Part shown: positions 1-7,971 of the stretch, one piece after another
How positions within the stretch are numbered: position 1 is the stretch's first letter
Layout: every line of letters begins with the position of its first letter
DNA from: Phycisphaerales bacterium
GTDB taxonomy: Bacteria; Planctomycetota; Phycisphaerae; Sedimentisphaerales; Anaerohalosphaeraceae
DNA length: 20,325 nt
NCBI GenBank assembly: GCA_011053245.1
Contig: DRGS01000171.1
Span: 1 to 20,325, forward strand
Direction of reading: 5' to 3'
Notes under the pieces: generated by a model
What the model saw: only the letters and a program-made list of their open reading frames with translations
Told to the model about the DNA's origin: nothing
Databases searched by the model: none
Translations under genes and position numbers: made by a program

Positions 1-373
1 TGCTAATGTCGCGATAGTTGGAGGTGATCATAGATTTGATATCGTCGGTATACCTTCCAGATTCACAGGTAGAGACGGTATGAAAGAGATGGTTACCACG
101 ATAGAAGATGATGTCTGGATCGGTTTTGGAAGTATTATTCTGGCAGGAGTAAAAATCGGACGCGGAGCGATTATTGCAGCCGGTTCTGTGGTGACCAAAG
201 ATGTTCCAGAGTACGCCATAATGGGAGGGGTTCCGGCAAAACTTATTCGTGACAGATTCACAGAAGAACAACAGAAAGAACACACAAGGTCACTTGAAGA
301 GTTGCTTAAATGTCAGGACGCTGAAAGTCGATCATATCATCTAATGAAAGAATTTATAAAACGATCAAAGTAA
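1..373 (+). CDS. Hexapeptide-repeat (left-handed beta-helix) acyltransferase, 5' end cut off
   Basis: The reading frame is open from base 2 with no start, so only the C-terminal 123 or so residues are present. They show the imperfect hexapeptide ladder of the LbH O/N-acyltransferases ([25 protein letters not shown]), then [21 protein letters not shown], the closing turn typical of sugar acetyltransferases such as WbbJ and NeuD-like enzymes. A short charged helical tail of about 30 residues follows. Family members transfer an acyl group from acyl-CoA to a sugar hydroxyl or amino group in the cytoplasm. The catalytic His region would lie near the GGDHRFD segment at the cut edge. It is followed 68 nt later by a glycosyltransferase in the same direction, so the substrate is probably a nucleotide sugar or lipid-linked sugar of the surface glycan made here. 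The acyl donor (acetyl or a longer acyl) cannot be read from the sequence. Confidence 0.9.
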   Translation, partial: ANVAIVGGDHRFDIVGIPSRFTGRDGMKEMVTTIEDDVWIGFGSIILAGVKIGRGAIIAAGSVVTKDVPEYAIMGGVPAKLIRDRFTEEQQKEHTRSLEELLKCQDAESRSYHLMKEFIKRSK

Positions 374-441
374 CTTTTAAAACAGATATCCGAAAGTAAG
401 TACAAACAAATACTATATATGACTTGTCTTGGTGATCAGGC

Positions 442-1641
442 TTGAAAAATCAGAAACTAAAACCAAAGATCATTTTTCTTAATCAGGGGGCCAGCCCTTT
501 ATTTCGTGAACTGGCTGAAGAACTAGCTCGGACATGGAATCCATGCGTATTGTTCACGGGGAATCCTTATACGCTAAAGAGTGATTGCGATAAATCTTTG
601 GTTATTTGCAAGGCCCCTCAATATAACAAAAAAAATTATATGACTCGAATTATATCCTGGGTCAAATACTGTTTCTGTGCATTTATCAAGTGTATGTCCC
701 AACCATCGGATTCATTAATTTTTTTGACTTCAAATCCGCCAATTGCAGGGTTTATCGGTTACTTTTTTAAACGCATTAGAAAGCAGAAATACGTCATGTT
801 GATTTATGACATATATCCTGACACTCTAATAAAGTTTGGACCCTTAAAAGAAAACGCCTTCATAGCTAGATTATGGAATAACATGAATCGAAAGATTTGG
901 GAAAATGCGGAAGTGGTATTCACGCTGGGAGGGTACATGGCGGATACCATGGAAAAAAAATGTGATTTCAGTAAGACTACATATGGGAAAATCAAGGTTA
1001 TCTCTAATTGGGCTGACGTTGGGTGGATCAAACCATTGAATAAGGAAGAAAACCACTTAGCAGAGAAATATGGACAGATAGACAAGCTTACTATAATGTA
1101 CGCTGGAAATATTGGGCAAACTCATGATATTGAAACAATTATAGAATCAGCAATTCAATTGAAGGATAAAGACTCAATAAATTTCCTCTTTATAGGCAAG
1201 GGAGCTAAAAAGCATCTTGTAGAGAAAGCCAAAACCGAAGAGAATTTAAAAAACCTTTTCATTTTACCATATTTTCCCGAAGAAGTTGTCCCGTTTTCAT
1301 TGGCAATGGCAGACATTGCAATGGTGACCTTGGCCTCAGGCGCAGAATGTCTGATATCGCCGCATAGGATATATTACCACATGGCAGCTGGCTCTTGTAT
1401 AATTGGTTTATGTAATAATAGTGAAGTCTCACGAGTTGTAAGTAAGCATCATTGTGGTTGTGTAATTAGCCCCGGTGATAGTGAGGCGCTAACTAAAACT
1501 TTTCTGGAATTACATGAAAACAAGATGAAATTGGATACATATTGCAAAAACAGTAGGAATTCTGCAGTACAATATTACTCCAAGCAGAACATAAAAAAAT
1601 ACATTGAAACTATGCGAAAAATAAATGCTATACCGGAATAG
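442..1641 (+). CDS. Glycosyltransferase, WbuB-like GT4 type
   Basis: A 399-aa GT-B glycosyltransferase. The N-terminal half carries SNPPIAGFIGYFF and IYDIYPDTLIKFG, matching the 'DLWPD' region of WbuB-like amino-sugar transferases. The C-terminal half has IMYAGNIGQTHDIETII (nucleotide-sugar domain start), FIGKGAKKHLVE, and SPHRIYYHMAAGSCIIG, the position of the donor-binding P(S)K-x-x-x-Y-x-A-G motif. It should transfer a sugar, possibly a FucNAc-like amino sugar, to a lipid-linked acceptor at the inner membrane. The start is TTG: a stop lies in frame 9 nt upstream (433-435) and no ATG fits. GGTGA at 431-435 is a good Shine-Dalgarno 6 nt before it. It sits between an acyltransferase and the rest of the glycan operon. 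The sugar specificity is unknown. Confidence 0.88.
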   Translation: MKNQKLKPKIIFLNQGASPLFRELAEELARTWNPCVLFTGNPYTLKSDCDKSLVICKAPQYNKKNYMTRIISWVKYCFCAFIKCMSQPSDSLIFLTSNPPIAGFIGYFFKRIRKQKYVMLIYDIYPDTLIKFGPLKENAFIARLWNNMNRKIWENAEVVFTLGGYMADTMEKKCDFSKTTYGKIKVISNWADVGWIKPLNKEENHLAEKYGQIDKLTIMYAGNIGQTHDIETIIESAIQLKDKDSINFLFIGKGAKKHLVEKAKTEENLKNLFILPYFPEEVVPFSLAMADIAMVTLASGAECLISPHRIYYHMAAGSCIIGLCNNSEVSRVVSKHHCGCVISPGDSEALTKTFLELHENKMKLDTYCKNSRNSAVQYYSKQNIKKYIETMRKINAIPE

Positions 1642-1673
1642 TCTTTTGAAGTCTAAAACACTTTAAGGTGCTT

Positions 1674-2726
1674 ATGAAAAATAAAAAAAAATCTCCCATG
1701 ATGTTTGCCCTATGCTTTGCTGTAATTGTTATATTGATGTTTATTGCCAATTACAGGTCTACCCTCGTCCAGGAACTTGATGCTCCCAATGAAGGTATCG
1801 AAAAATTATATACCGTTGGAAATTCGCTCATAGCAATATCTGATTCGGATGATGTTTACATTTGGGACTGGAAAGAGCTTGACTCTGAGCCGATCATACA
1901 AACCGTTCCCTCAGAAAAATTGCTTTGCCTGGATTCGGGGAAAATTATTATTGCGCCTTCCAATAAACCTGCTACCGTTACTGTTACTAACTTAAAACAA
2001 AGTAATAAAAATAAGCCATTTTCATTTGGATATAACTGGCTATGCAAGCATTTATCCGTAACTCGTAACGGTCAATGGGTAGCTCTTGCTTTTATAGGCA
2101 AAACCGGTTCTTCCTCAACCAAACGTATTCGCCTGGCGATATTAGGCCCTGGCTCAGAATATCCCAAAGAGGTATTAACTTTGAACTATCAAAAGGATGC
2201 CACGGTTCTTAATGAAACTGTAATATCTGAAGATGGTTTATTTATCGCGGTGGCCGGCATGAAAAATAATGTAGGCTGGGTGGGGATAATAGACGTTGAA
2301 AAAAAAACTATGCTCTGGGAAAAACAGATAGAAACGGCAAATGATCTTACAGATGTTGCCTTTTCACCGAATGCCGAATTCGTTTATGCCGCCGGAGAGG
2401 GCACAGCTTTGTATTGCTTTGAAACAATATCGGGCAATGAGGTTCAACAGTTCATGACAAAGGACAAGTCATTGGCATTCAATGAACATCGCCTGACATG
2501 CTTGGAGGTTAGCCCCAATGGCTCTATTGTTGCTGCTGGCGTAAATCCTGGCAATGCTATTCATTTTTGGGATACGGCAACCGGAAAACATCTTGGCATG
2601 GATAGCGGCTGTAGGGGACTAAATAATTTAACGTTTTCACCGGATTCATCTATGTATGTCGTAGCTGGTCGAAACTATGGCGGAACATTTAAAGTGCGGC
2701 GTGTTCCAGGCGGTGCTTCACAATAG
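1674..2726 (+). CDS. Membrane-anchored WD40-like beta-propeller protein
   Basis: A 350-aa protein with a lysine-rich start and one hydrophobic segment (about residues 8-28, MMFALCFAVIVILMFIANY), giving a signal anchor with the rest outside the cytoplasm. The remainder shows repeated WD40/YVTN-like blades: VYIWDWKEL near the front, LTDVAFSPNAEFVYAAGEG, LTCLEVSPNGSIVAAGVNP followed by AIHFWDTATGKHLG, and LTFSPDSSMYVVAG at the end. Such propellers usually scaffold protein contacts; no catalytic signature is visible. I chose ATG 1674 because AAGGTG at 1665-1670 sits just ahead of it; a GTG at 1668 is also in frame but overlaps that ribosome site. It lies 32 nt after a glycosyltransferase and 26 nt before a GNAT gene, so it is probably co-transcribed. 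Its role in glycan assembly is not evident. Confidence 0.75.
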   Translation: MKNKKKSPMMFALCFAVIVILMFIANYRSTLVQELDAPNEGIEKLYTVGNSLIAISDSDDVYIWDWKELDSEPIIQTVPSEKLLCLDSGKIIIAPSNKPATVTVTNLKQSNKNKPFSFGYNWLCKHLSVTRNGQWVALAFIGKTGSSSTKRIRLAILGPGSEYPKEVLTLNYQKDATVLNETVISEDGLFIAVAGMKNNVGWVGIIDVEKKTMLWEKQIETANDLTDVAFSPNAEFVYAAGEGTALYCFETISGNEVQQFMTKDKSLAFNEHRLTCLEVSPNGSIVAAGVNPGNAIHFWDTATGKHLGMDSGCRGLNNLTFSPDSSMYVVAGRNYGGTFKVRRVPGGASQ

Positions 2727-2752
2727 AATATTACTCATTTGTGAAAATATAA

Positions 2753-3421
2753 ATGACCGAAAATTCTAATGCAATTCAAATACGGGACATGACATTGCTG
2801 GATATTGATGGAGTTGTGGATGTTCACAGGCATTGTTTTCCGGCTTCGATATCAATTTTTTCCGTATTAAAACCTGGCATTGTAAAACGCTATTACGAAC
2901 TATTTGTTAGCGAACCTGAAAGCCTTGGGGCGGTTCTGGTCGAATCCGGCACAGAACGCATTGCAGGTTTCACCGCTGGAACGCTCAGGCCCGGTATCAA
3001 GAAACGATTTGCAATACGTTACTGCATCCCACTTTGCTGGAGTATCTTGCTCGGATGCCTGACAAGTGACGCTGTACGAAAAGTAGTTTATGACCACTTA
3101 AAAAGTATTCCGAAGATGTTCACAGAAAAAAAAGGAGACAAATTTGCCGAAGCAGAGGGCACGCCGGCCAATGGCCCGATCGGGTTTTTCATGCCCATAG
3201 CTATACACCCCGATTTCAGGGGGGGCGGTAATGCCGTAAAACTTGCCGAGTATTTAACGAATCAATTTTTCAAAAGAGGCGTAGTTCGTATCCGTGGGGG
3301 AGGGATAACAACTGATAATATAGCAAGCAGAAAACTTTTTGAAGAACGGCTTGGCTGGAACTCAAAAGTTGTTTCTGACAAATGGGTCGCGGTCTGGATA
3401 GATCGTTCCAAAGGCAAATAA
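2753..3421 (+). CDS. GNAT-family N-acyltransferase
   Basis: A 222-aa GNAT fold. The start IQIRDMTLLDIDGVVDVHRHCFP is the usual beta1/alpha1 of the family. GFFMPIAIHPDFRGGGNAVKLAEYL is beta4, then the acyl-CoA pyrophosphate loop (R-G-G-G-N-A, standing for R/Q-x-x-G-x-A), and VRIRGGGITTDNIASRKLFEERLGW is the last conserved helix and strand. It transfers an acyl group from CoA to an amine or hydroxyl. The next two genes make or process 3-hydroxyacyl-CoA, so this protein, or the hexapeptide enzyme upstream, could use that product on an amino sugar; that is inference. The ribosome site before ATG 2753 is weak (GTGAAAATATAA). The gene ends 11 nt before the dehydrogenase start. Confidence 0.8.
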   Translation: MTENSNAIQIRDMTLLDIDGVVDVHRHCFPASISIFSVLKPGIVKRYYELFVSEPESLGAVLVESGTERIAGFTAGTLRPGIKKRFAIRYCIPLCWSILLGCLTSDAVRKVVYDHLKSIPKMFTEKKGDKFAEAEGTPANGPIGFFMPIAIHPDFRGGGNAVKLAEYLTNQFFKRGVVRIRGGGITTDNIASRKLFEERLGWNSKVVSDKWVAVWIDRSKGK

Positions 3422-3432
3422 GAAGGATAAAT

Positions 3433-4716
3433 ATGATTGATAAAATTGAAACTGTTGCCATTCTCGGTGCAAGCGGAACCGTCGGAAGTTTAGCAGGCGG
3501 GGTTATTGCTCAGCAGGGGATAAAGGTTTATTTTCTGAGTAGAACCTGTCAGGGTGCGGAAAAAGGATTGAAACGAGCCATGGCTCAGGCCCGCTCGGAA
3601 GTGATTGCCAGTAATATTGTTTGCGGCGATTATGACCACTTGCTTGAAGATGCACTAAAAGACGCCGATCTGGTTATAGAAAGCGTCAGTGAGAATCTGG
3701 CAATAAAGCAGCAAATGTACCAATTGGTGGACCAGTATAAAAAATCTGATACGATTGTCGGAACAACCACTTCGAGCCTGCCTTTGACAGAGTTGCCTAA
3801 GGGGCGGTCGGAAAATTTCAGAAGAACTTTTCTGTCCACGCATTTTTACAATCCACCCGGTAAAATGTTGGCCTGTGAGATATCGTCTCAGCCTGACACC
3901 GACCCTGATGTTCTTGAATTTATGAAGGACTTTCTAAAGAATAAACTTCGAAGGGTTGTTATTCCAGTAAGAAATGTAGCAGGATTCGCGGGCAATCGAA
4001 TTGCCTTTTTGCTTTTCAATCGAATTGCGACATTGGCGGCTACCTACGGCGTTGAGATGATGGATTACCTCATCGGCCCTTACACCGGCAGAGCGATGCC
4101 TCCGCTGGCAACGATCGATCTCGTAGGGATGGATATTCACAGGGCGATCATTCAAAGCCTCTATGAAAATACACATGACGAAATGCATCATTCGCTGGTA
4201 CCGCCCGATTATATCGACAAGATGATCGAAAATGGGCTGTTAGGCAATAAGACAAAGGGCGGTTTCTATAAAAAACTTGAAAGCGGCAAGTACACGTTCC
4301 TTGATCCTGCGACCTGCGATTACATTCCGTCTATTAAACCTCATGTGGCATTCGTCGAAAAAACAAAAAACTTCATACATCTGGGAAGGTACCGCCAAGC
4401 TTTTGAGACAATCATGGATACCACTAAGATCGAGGCTGAGATCGTAAAAGACATCCTCTGTTTGTACGTGTCATACTCGTTTAGTCGCGTAGGCGAAGTC
4501 ACCGAAGAACAGTATGGAATTGCCGAGATCGACCGGGTTATGGCATCGGGATTTAACTGGGCTCCGCCAAGCCTTATAGTTGATATGCTCGGAGGCAAAA
4601 AAGACGTCATAGAATTATTGGAAAAGAAAGATTTTGCGGTACCGGATTCGTTGCGTAACTTTAATGAAGATATCCAAAAACCTCATAACTGGGGAAAGTA
4701 TTTTATCGCCAGATGA
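3433..4716 (+). CDS. 3-hydroxyacyl-CoA dehydrogenase (HCDH_N plus two HCDH_C domains)
   Basis: A 427-aa enzyme interconverting 3-hydroxyacyl-CoA and 3-ketoacyl-CoA. The Rossmann domain (1-180) starts VAILGASGTVGSLAGG, with VIESVSENLAIKQQMY (about 82-96) and STHFYNPPGKMLACEI, whose His137 and Asn140 match the catalytic H-x-F-N-P of the family. NVAGFAGNRI (181-190) opens the first helical C-terminal domain. A second C-terminal copy (about 315-415, with GEVTEEQYGIAEIDRVM) gives the FadB-like HCDH_N-HCDH-HCDH layout without a hydratase domain. The glycine loop reads G-A-S-G-T-V-G, one residue longer than the usual GAGTMG, and strand 2 ends in F-L-S-R rather than an acidic residue, which hints at NADP(H). 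ATG 3433 is chosen because AAGGA at 3423-3427 precedes it; upstream in-frame codons overlap the GNAT gene. The thiolase follows 12 nt later. Confidence 0.88.
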   Translation: MIDKIETVAILGASGTVGSLAGGVIAQQGIKVYFLSRTCQGAEKGLKRAMAQARSEVIASNIVCGDYDHLLEDALKDADLVIESVSENLAIKQQMYQLVDQYKKSDTIVGTTTSSLPLTELPKGRSENFRRTFLSTHFYNPPGKMLACEISSQPDTDPDVLEFMKDFLKNKLRRVVIPVRNVAGFAGNRIAFLLFNRIATLAATYGVEMMDYLIGPYTGRAMPPLATIDLVGMDIHRAIIQSLYENTHDEMHHSLVPPDYIDKMIENGLLGNKTKGGFYKKLESGKYTFLDPATCDYIPSIKPHVAFVEKTKNFIHLGRYRQAFETIMDTTKIEAEIVKDILCLYVSYSFSRVGEVTEEQYGIAEIDRVMASGFNWAPPSLIVDMLGGKKDVIELLEKKDFAVPDSLRNFNEDIQKPHNWGKYFIAR

Positions 4717-4728
4717 TAGGAAATACAA

Positions 4729-5961
4729 ATGAAAGAGAAAAACGTATACATTTTGGGCGGCTACCAGACCGATTTCGCAAGAAACTGGAAAAGGGAAAAT
4801 AAGCACATCGTAGCGATGATGCGCGAGGCATACGAAGGCAGCATTGCCAATACGAATATTGCCCCTTGTGATATAGACGCCGCTTTCATAGGGAACTTCG
4901 CCGCAGAATTATACTGTATGCAGAGCCATCTCGGCGCCTTTTTTACCGACCTTGATCCTGCTTTCAAAGGATTGCCCACTTGTCGTCTTGAAGGAGCCTG
5001 TGCTTCCGGATCCCTGGCTGCAATGTCGGCAATGGCACACATCAAAGCCGGCATGTATGACCTGACCGCTGTTCTTGGCGTCGAACAGATGAAAACCGTC
5101 AGCCCGGAAAAGGGTGGCAGTTTCCTCGGAACCGCGGCATGGTATGAGGTCGAGTCAGATGGCGTCGAGTTCCCGTTCCCCAAACTCTTCGGAAAACTCG
5201 GCGACGAATATGACAAGAGATATGGCATTGACAACTCGCACCTTGCCGCCATTTCTAATATCAATTACGCAAATGCCAGAAATAATCCTAACGCACAGGC
5301 TCGTGAATGGTTCATGAATTTAGAACACGCAAACACATTGGGCCAATACAATGCAAAAGTCAGCGGAAGGATCAGAACTGCCGACTGCTCGCAAATAACC
5401 GATGGCGCTGTGTGCATATATCTTGCATCTGAAAAATTTGCCGCCGAATACGCCCGGAAAAACAACCTCGATCTCAACGGCATCCCGAAAATACTCGGAT
5501 GGGGGCACACAACCGCGCCTGTCATGTTTTCGGAAAAAATAAACGACTCAGCCGATGACGAATATGTTCTGCCCATGACTCGGAAAGCAATACAGGACGC
5601 TTACACCCGCGCCGGGATAGAAAACTGCTGGCAACTCGATGCGATCGAAACACATGACTGCTTTACAACCTCGGAATATATGGCAATAGACCATTTCGGA
5701 TTAACCGAACCGGGCCGATCATGGCAAGCCATAGAGGATGGAACCATCGAAATGACCGGCAAACTCCCCATCAATCCATCAGGAGGTCTCATAGGATGCG
5801 GCCATCCCGTAGGCGCTACCGGAACAAGACAGTTATTAGACGCTTACAAACAAGCCGCCGGCACCGCCGGCAACTACCAGGTATCAGACGCAAAAAAAAT
5901 AGCCACTCTCAACATCGGTGGAACCGCAACAACAAATGTATGTTTTATAATTGGAAAATAA
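4729..5961 (+). CDS. Thiolase-fold acyl-CoA acyltransferase (SCP2/acetyl-CoA C-acetyltransferase type)
   Basis: A 410-aa thiolase. Nucleophile Cys91 lies in CRLEGACASGSLAAMSAM; ETHDCFTTSEYMAIDHFGL (about 307-325) is the H-D-x-F block seen in SCP2-type thiolases; NPSGGLIGCGHPVGATGTRQ holds Cys357, His359 and the G-H-P-x-G-A-T-G loop; the C-terminus ends in the usual NIGGTATTNVCFII strand. It can condense two acyl-CoAs or cleave a 3-ketoacyl-CoA. Paired with the dehydrogenase 12 nt upstream it could form acetoacetyl-CoA and then 3-hydroxybutyryl-CoA. No DUF35 partner, which archaeal thiolases of this class use, is next to it. AGGAAAT precedes the ATG. The 3' end overlaps the start of the next gene by 11 nt. 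Confidence 0.88.
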   Translation: MKEKNVYILGGYQTDFARNWKRENKHIVAMMREAYEGSIANTNIAPCDIDAAFIGNFAAELYCMQSHLGAFFTDLDPAFKGLPTCRLEGACASGSLAAMSAMAHIKAGMYDLTAVLGVEQMKTVSPEKGGSFLGTAAWYEVESDGVEFPFPKLFGKLGDEYDKRYGIDNSHLAAISNINYANARNNPNAQAREWFMNLEHANTLGQYNAKVSGRIRTADCSQITDGAVCIYLASEKFAAEYARKNNLDLNGIPKILGWGHTTAPVMFSEKINDSADDEYVLPMTRKAIQDAYTRAGIENCWQLDAIETHDCFTTSEYMAIDHFGLTEPGRSWQAIEDGTIEMTGKLPINPSGGLIGCGHPVGATGTRQLLDAYKQAAGTAGNYQVSDAKKIATLNIGGTATTNVCFIIGK

Positions 5962-7171
5962 TATCGAAAAGTCAAACACAAATTGTGATGTATTAGTTGG
6001 ATATGCGTGGTGTCGTTCGAGTTATGCCGCCATCCGTAGCTTGAGCCGTCTGGGTTTGCGCGTTGCCACTGTCGACACAACTAAATTCGGGATGGGCCAG
6101 TGCTCAAGGTATACAACTGCACACTTTGTCCATGCGAATCCACAGTCTGAACCGGAACAATTCATAGCGGATATCGCAAACATTCTCAGTCAATGCCAAG
6201 CCCATTTCTATATGCCCGGCCATGATGAAGGAGAGGTCGTCGCTAAATATCGCGACCGGCTCCCCAACAACGTGATGATTCCACTTACTGATTATGAAAC
6301 TATTGTGAGAGCAAACGACAAGATGTGTTCTGCCCAATTAGCTATGCAGTTGAACATTCCAACAGCACCTATCATAAAATGGGAAAATATAAGTGAACTT
6401 AAAGACGCCATTGACAACACATTAACCTCTGTGGTCATAAAATTAAGACGGGGATGCGGCGCCAAGGGCGTTTATTACAGCAAGGGCAAAGAAGAGATCA
6501 TTGCCATCGTAGAAAAAATCATCAAACAGTATAACTTGTCTCCCAAACGATATCCAATAGTTCAGAAAAGAGTCACAGGCGAAGGGTGGGGAGTTTCATG
6601 CCTCTACTGGCAGGGGGAAAGAATAGCGTCTTTCACACATCGTCGAATACGAGAAAAAACAATAACCGGCGGAACAAGTACTCTACGAGAATCCGCCAGC
6701 AATCCTGAAATGGAATCTTATGCACATAAAATGCTTGATTACCTTAAGTGGCATGGGCTTGCAATGGTTGAGTTTAAATGGGATCCAAAAACAGAACAAG
6801 CGTGGTTTATAGAGATCAATCCGCGACTTTGGGGAAGTATCGCACTGCCAATTGCCTGTGGGGTCGATTTCCCGGCCATGACATATTTTGCGGCAACGAA
6901 CCGACTTGAAAAGGCCCGGAAAATGGTTAAAGACTACAAGGACAGTATAGTCGCTCGCTGGTATTTAGGTGATTTAATACTTAGCGTAAGCCTCTTAGCA
7001 AAGATGCAGCCCCTTAAAGCAGCTAAACTACTGATGCCAGGCAAGGAAGATATCTTTGACGATATATGCAATAATGATATTCGTGCTACCGTTTCGGAGT
7101 TTGTTTCTTATTTCATTCGCTTTTTGAAGTATCGGTCAACCAACCCGGTGGATAAAGGTGAACTGGGTTAA
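5951..7171 (+). CDS. ATP-grasp carboxylate-amine ligase-like protein (copy 1)
   Basis: A 406-aa ATP-grasp enzyme. The pre-ATP-grasp Rossmann domain begins VLVGYAWCRSSYAAIRSLSRLG. The ATP-grasp core has SVVIKLRRGCGAKGVYY (ATP-binding Lys and glycine-rich loop), YPIVQKRVTGEGWGVSCLY, GGTSTLRESA, then HGLAMVEFK and FIEINPRLWGSIALP, which carry the Mg-binding Glu and Asn residues. Such enzymes activate a carboxylate as an acyl phosphate and join it to an amine or thiol. The only usable start is a TTG at 5951, overlapping the thiolase by 11 nt, which suggests translational coupling. It shares the same block order with the ligase at 7972-9186, including matching YAWCRSSYAAIRSL and YGWCRNAYGVIRSL openings, so the two are paralogues. 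In this operon it probably adds an amino acid or similar group to a glycan; the substrate is not visible. Confidence 0.85.
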   Translation: MENNIEKSNTNCDVLVGYAWCRSSYAAIRSLSRLGLRVATVDTTKFGMGQCSRYTTAHFVHANPQSEPEQFIADIANILSQCQAHFYMPGHDEGEVVAKYRDRLPNNVMIPLTDYETIVRANDKMCSAQLAMQLNIPTAPIIKWENISELKDAIDNTLTSVVIKLRRGCGAKGVYYSKGKEEIIAIVEKIIKQYNLSPKRYPIVQKRVTGEGWGVSCLYWQGERIASFTHRRIREKTITGGTSTLRESASNPEMESYAHKMLDYLKWHGLAMVEFKWDPKTEQAWFIEINPRLWGSIALPIACGVDFPAMTYFAATNRLEKARKMVKDYKDSIVARWYLGDLILSVSLLAKMQPLKAAKLLMPGKEDIFDDICNNDIRATVSEFVSYFIRFLKYRSTNPVDKGELG

Positions 7172-7214
7172 ACAGTTTCGAAACCATTTGTTTTTATATC
7201 TCAGGAAAATCATA

Positions 7215-7922
7215 ATGGATAACAATCTATCAAGAAAAAATAATTACGAAAAACTGGATCCGAGCGATATACCGCCTGATTATTATGACTTTTCTTTCTA
7301 TGTCTCAAAAGAACGGATGATTACCTATTGGCACCAAGCCAATGAAATACTTACAAGAAAACCTGAGAAGCTTTTGGAAATAGGTATTGGCAACAGGATT
7401 GTATCAAGTATATTAAAATGCTATGGAGTCGAAACATGCACTGCTGACATCAACGAATCTCTCGGTCCAGATGTAGTAGTGCCAATCAGCGAATTGCAAT
7501 CTAAATTCAGCCAAGGCCAATATCCATTTGTACTTTGCGCACGTGTTCTACAACATTTGCCTTTTGCTGATTTCGAAAATTCGATCTCGCAACTTCACCA
7601 TGTAACAAATAATTACTTGCTATTGACACTGCCCGTGGAAACCTTGAGAGTTTACATCCGATTCAGAATAACCGGCAAAAACCCGCGGACTTTTTCGATT
7701 CCTTTTCCGATATCCTTGAAAAAAATATTACAAAGATTGTCTTTAAAACACTCTGAAAACGGTAAAACCCAGAACTTCTGGAAAATAAATCAAACTCCTG
7801 AAGTCTCGATGGCCAACATAAAAAAATGTCTTGAAAAACACTTTATTATAGAAAAGTCTTATCAGGTTCCGGAAGATATGAGTCATGCGTTCTTTATCTT
7901 GAAAAAGAAAAACAATAGTTAA
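7215..7922 (+). CDS. Class I SAM-dependent methyltransferase
   Basis: A 235-aa protein with the class I methyltransferase fold. Motif I is KLLEIGIGNRIVSSILK (about residues 52-68). VETCTADINESLGPDVV gives the acidic end of strand 2. PFVLCARVLQHLPFADF matches motif IV and the following loop ('C-x-V-L-E-H-x-P' in this family), and NYLLLTLPVE is the next strand. The C-terminal part is basic and has no recognisable domain. ATG 7215 is preferred over a farther upstream ATG because AGGA lies about 8 nt before it. It sits between two paralogous ATP-grasp ligases, 43 nt after the first and 49 nt before the second, so the three may act on one substituent, for example methylating a group attached by the ligases. 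That is inference. Confidence 0.8.
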   Translation: MDNNLSRKNNYEKLDPSDIPPDYYDFSFYVSKERMITYWHQANEILTRKPEKLLEIGIGNRIVSSILKCYGVETCTADINESLGPDVVVPISELQSKFSQGQYPFVLCARVLQHLPFADFENSISQLHHVTNNYLLLTLPVETLRVYIRFRITGKNPRTFSIPFPISLKKILQRLSLKHSENGKTQNFWKINQTPEVSMANIKKCLEKHFIIEKSYQVPEDMSHAFFILKKKNNS

Positions 7923-7971
7923 GTTTCTAATAAATGTAACATTCAAACCCTTGAGGCTAACACAAAGAGCA

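Noticed and set aside
4761..5264. 167-codon minus-strand frame inside the thiolase gene
   Set aside because: The thiolase is unmistakable on the other strand; this frame is an antisense shadow with no recognisable domain.
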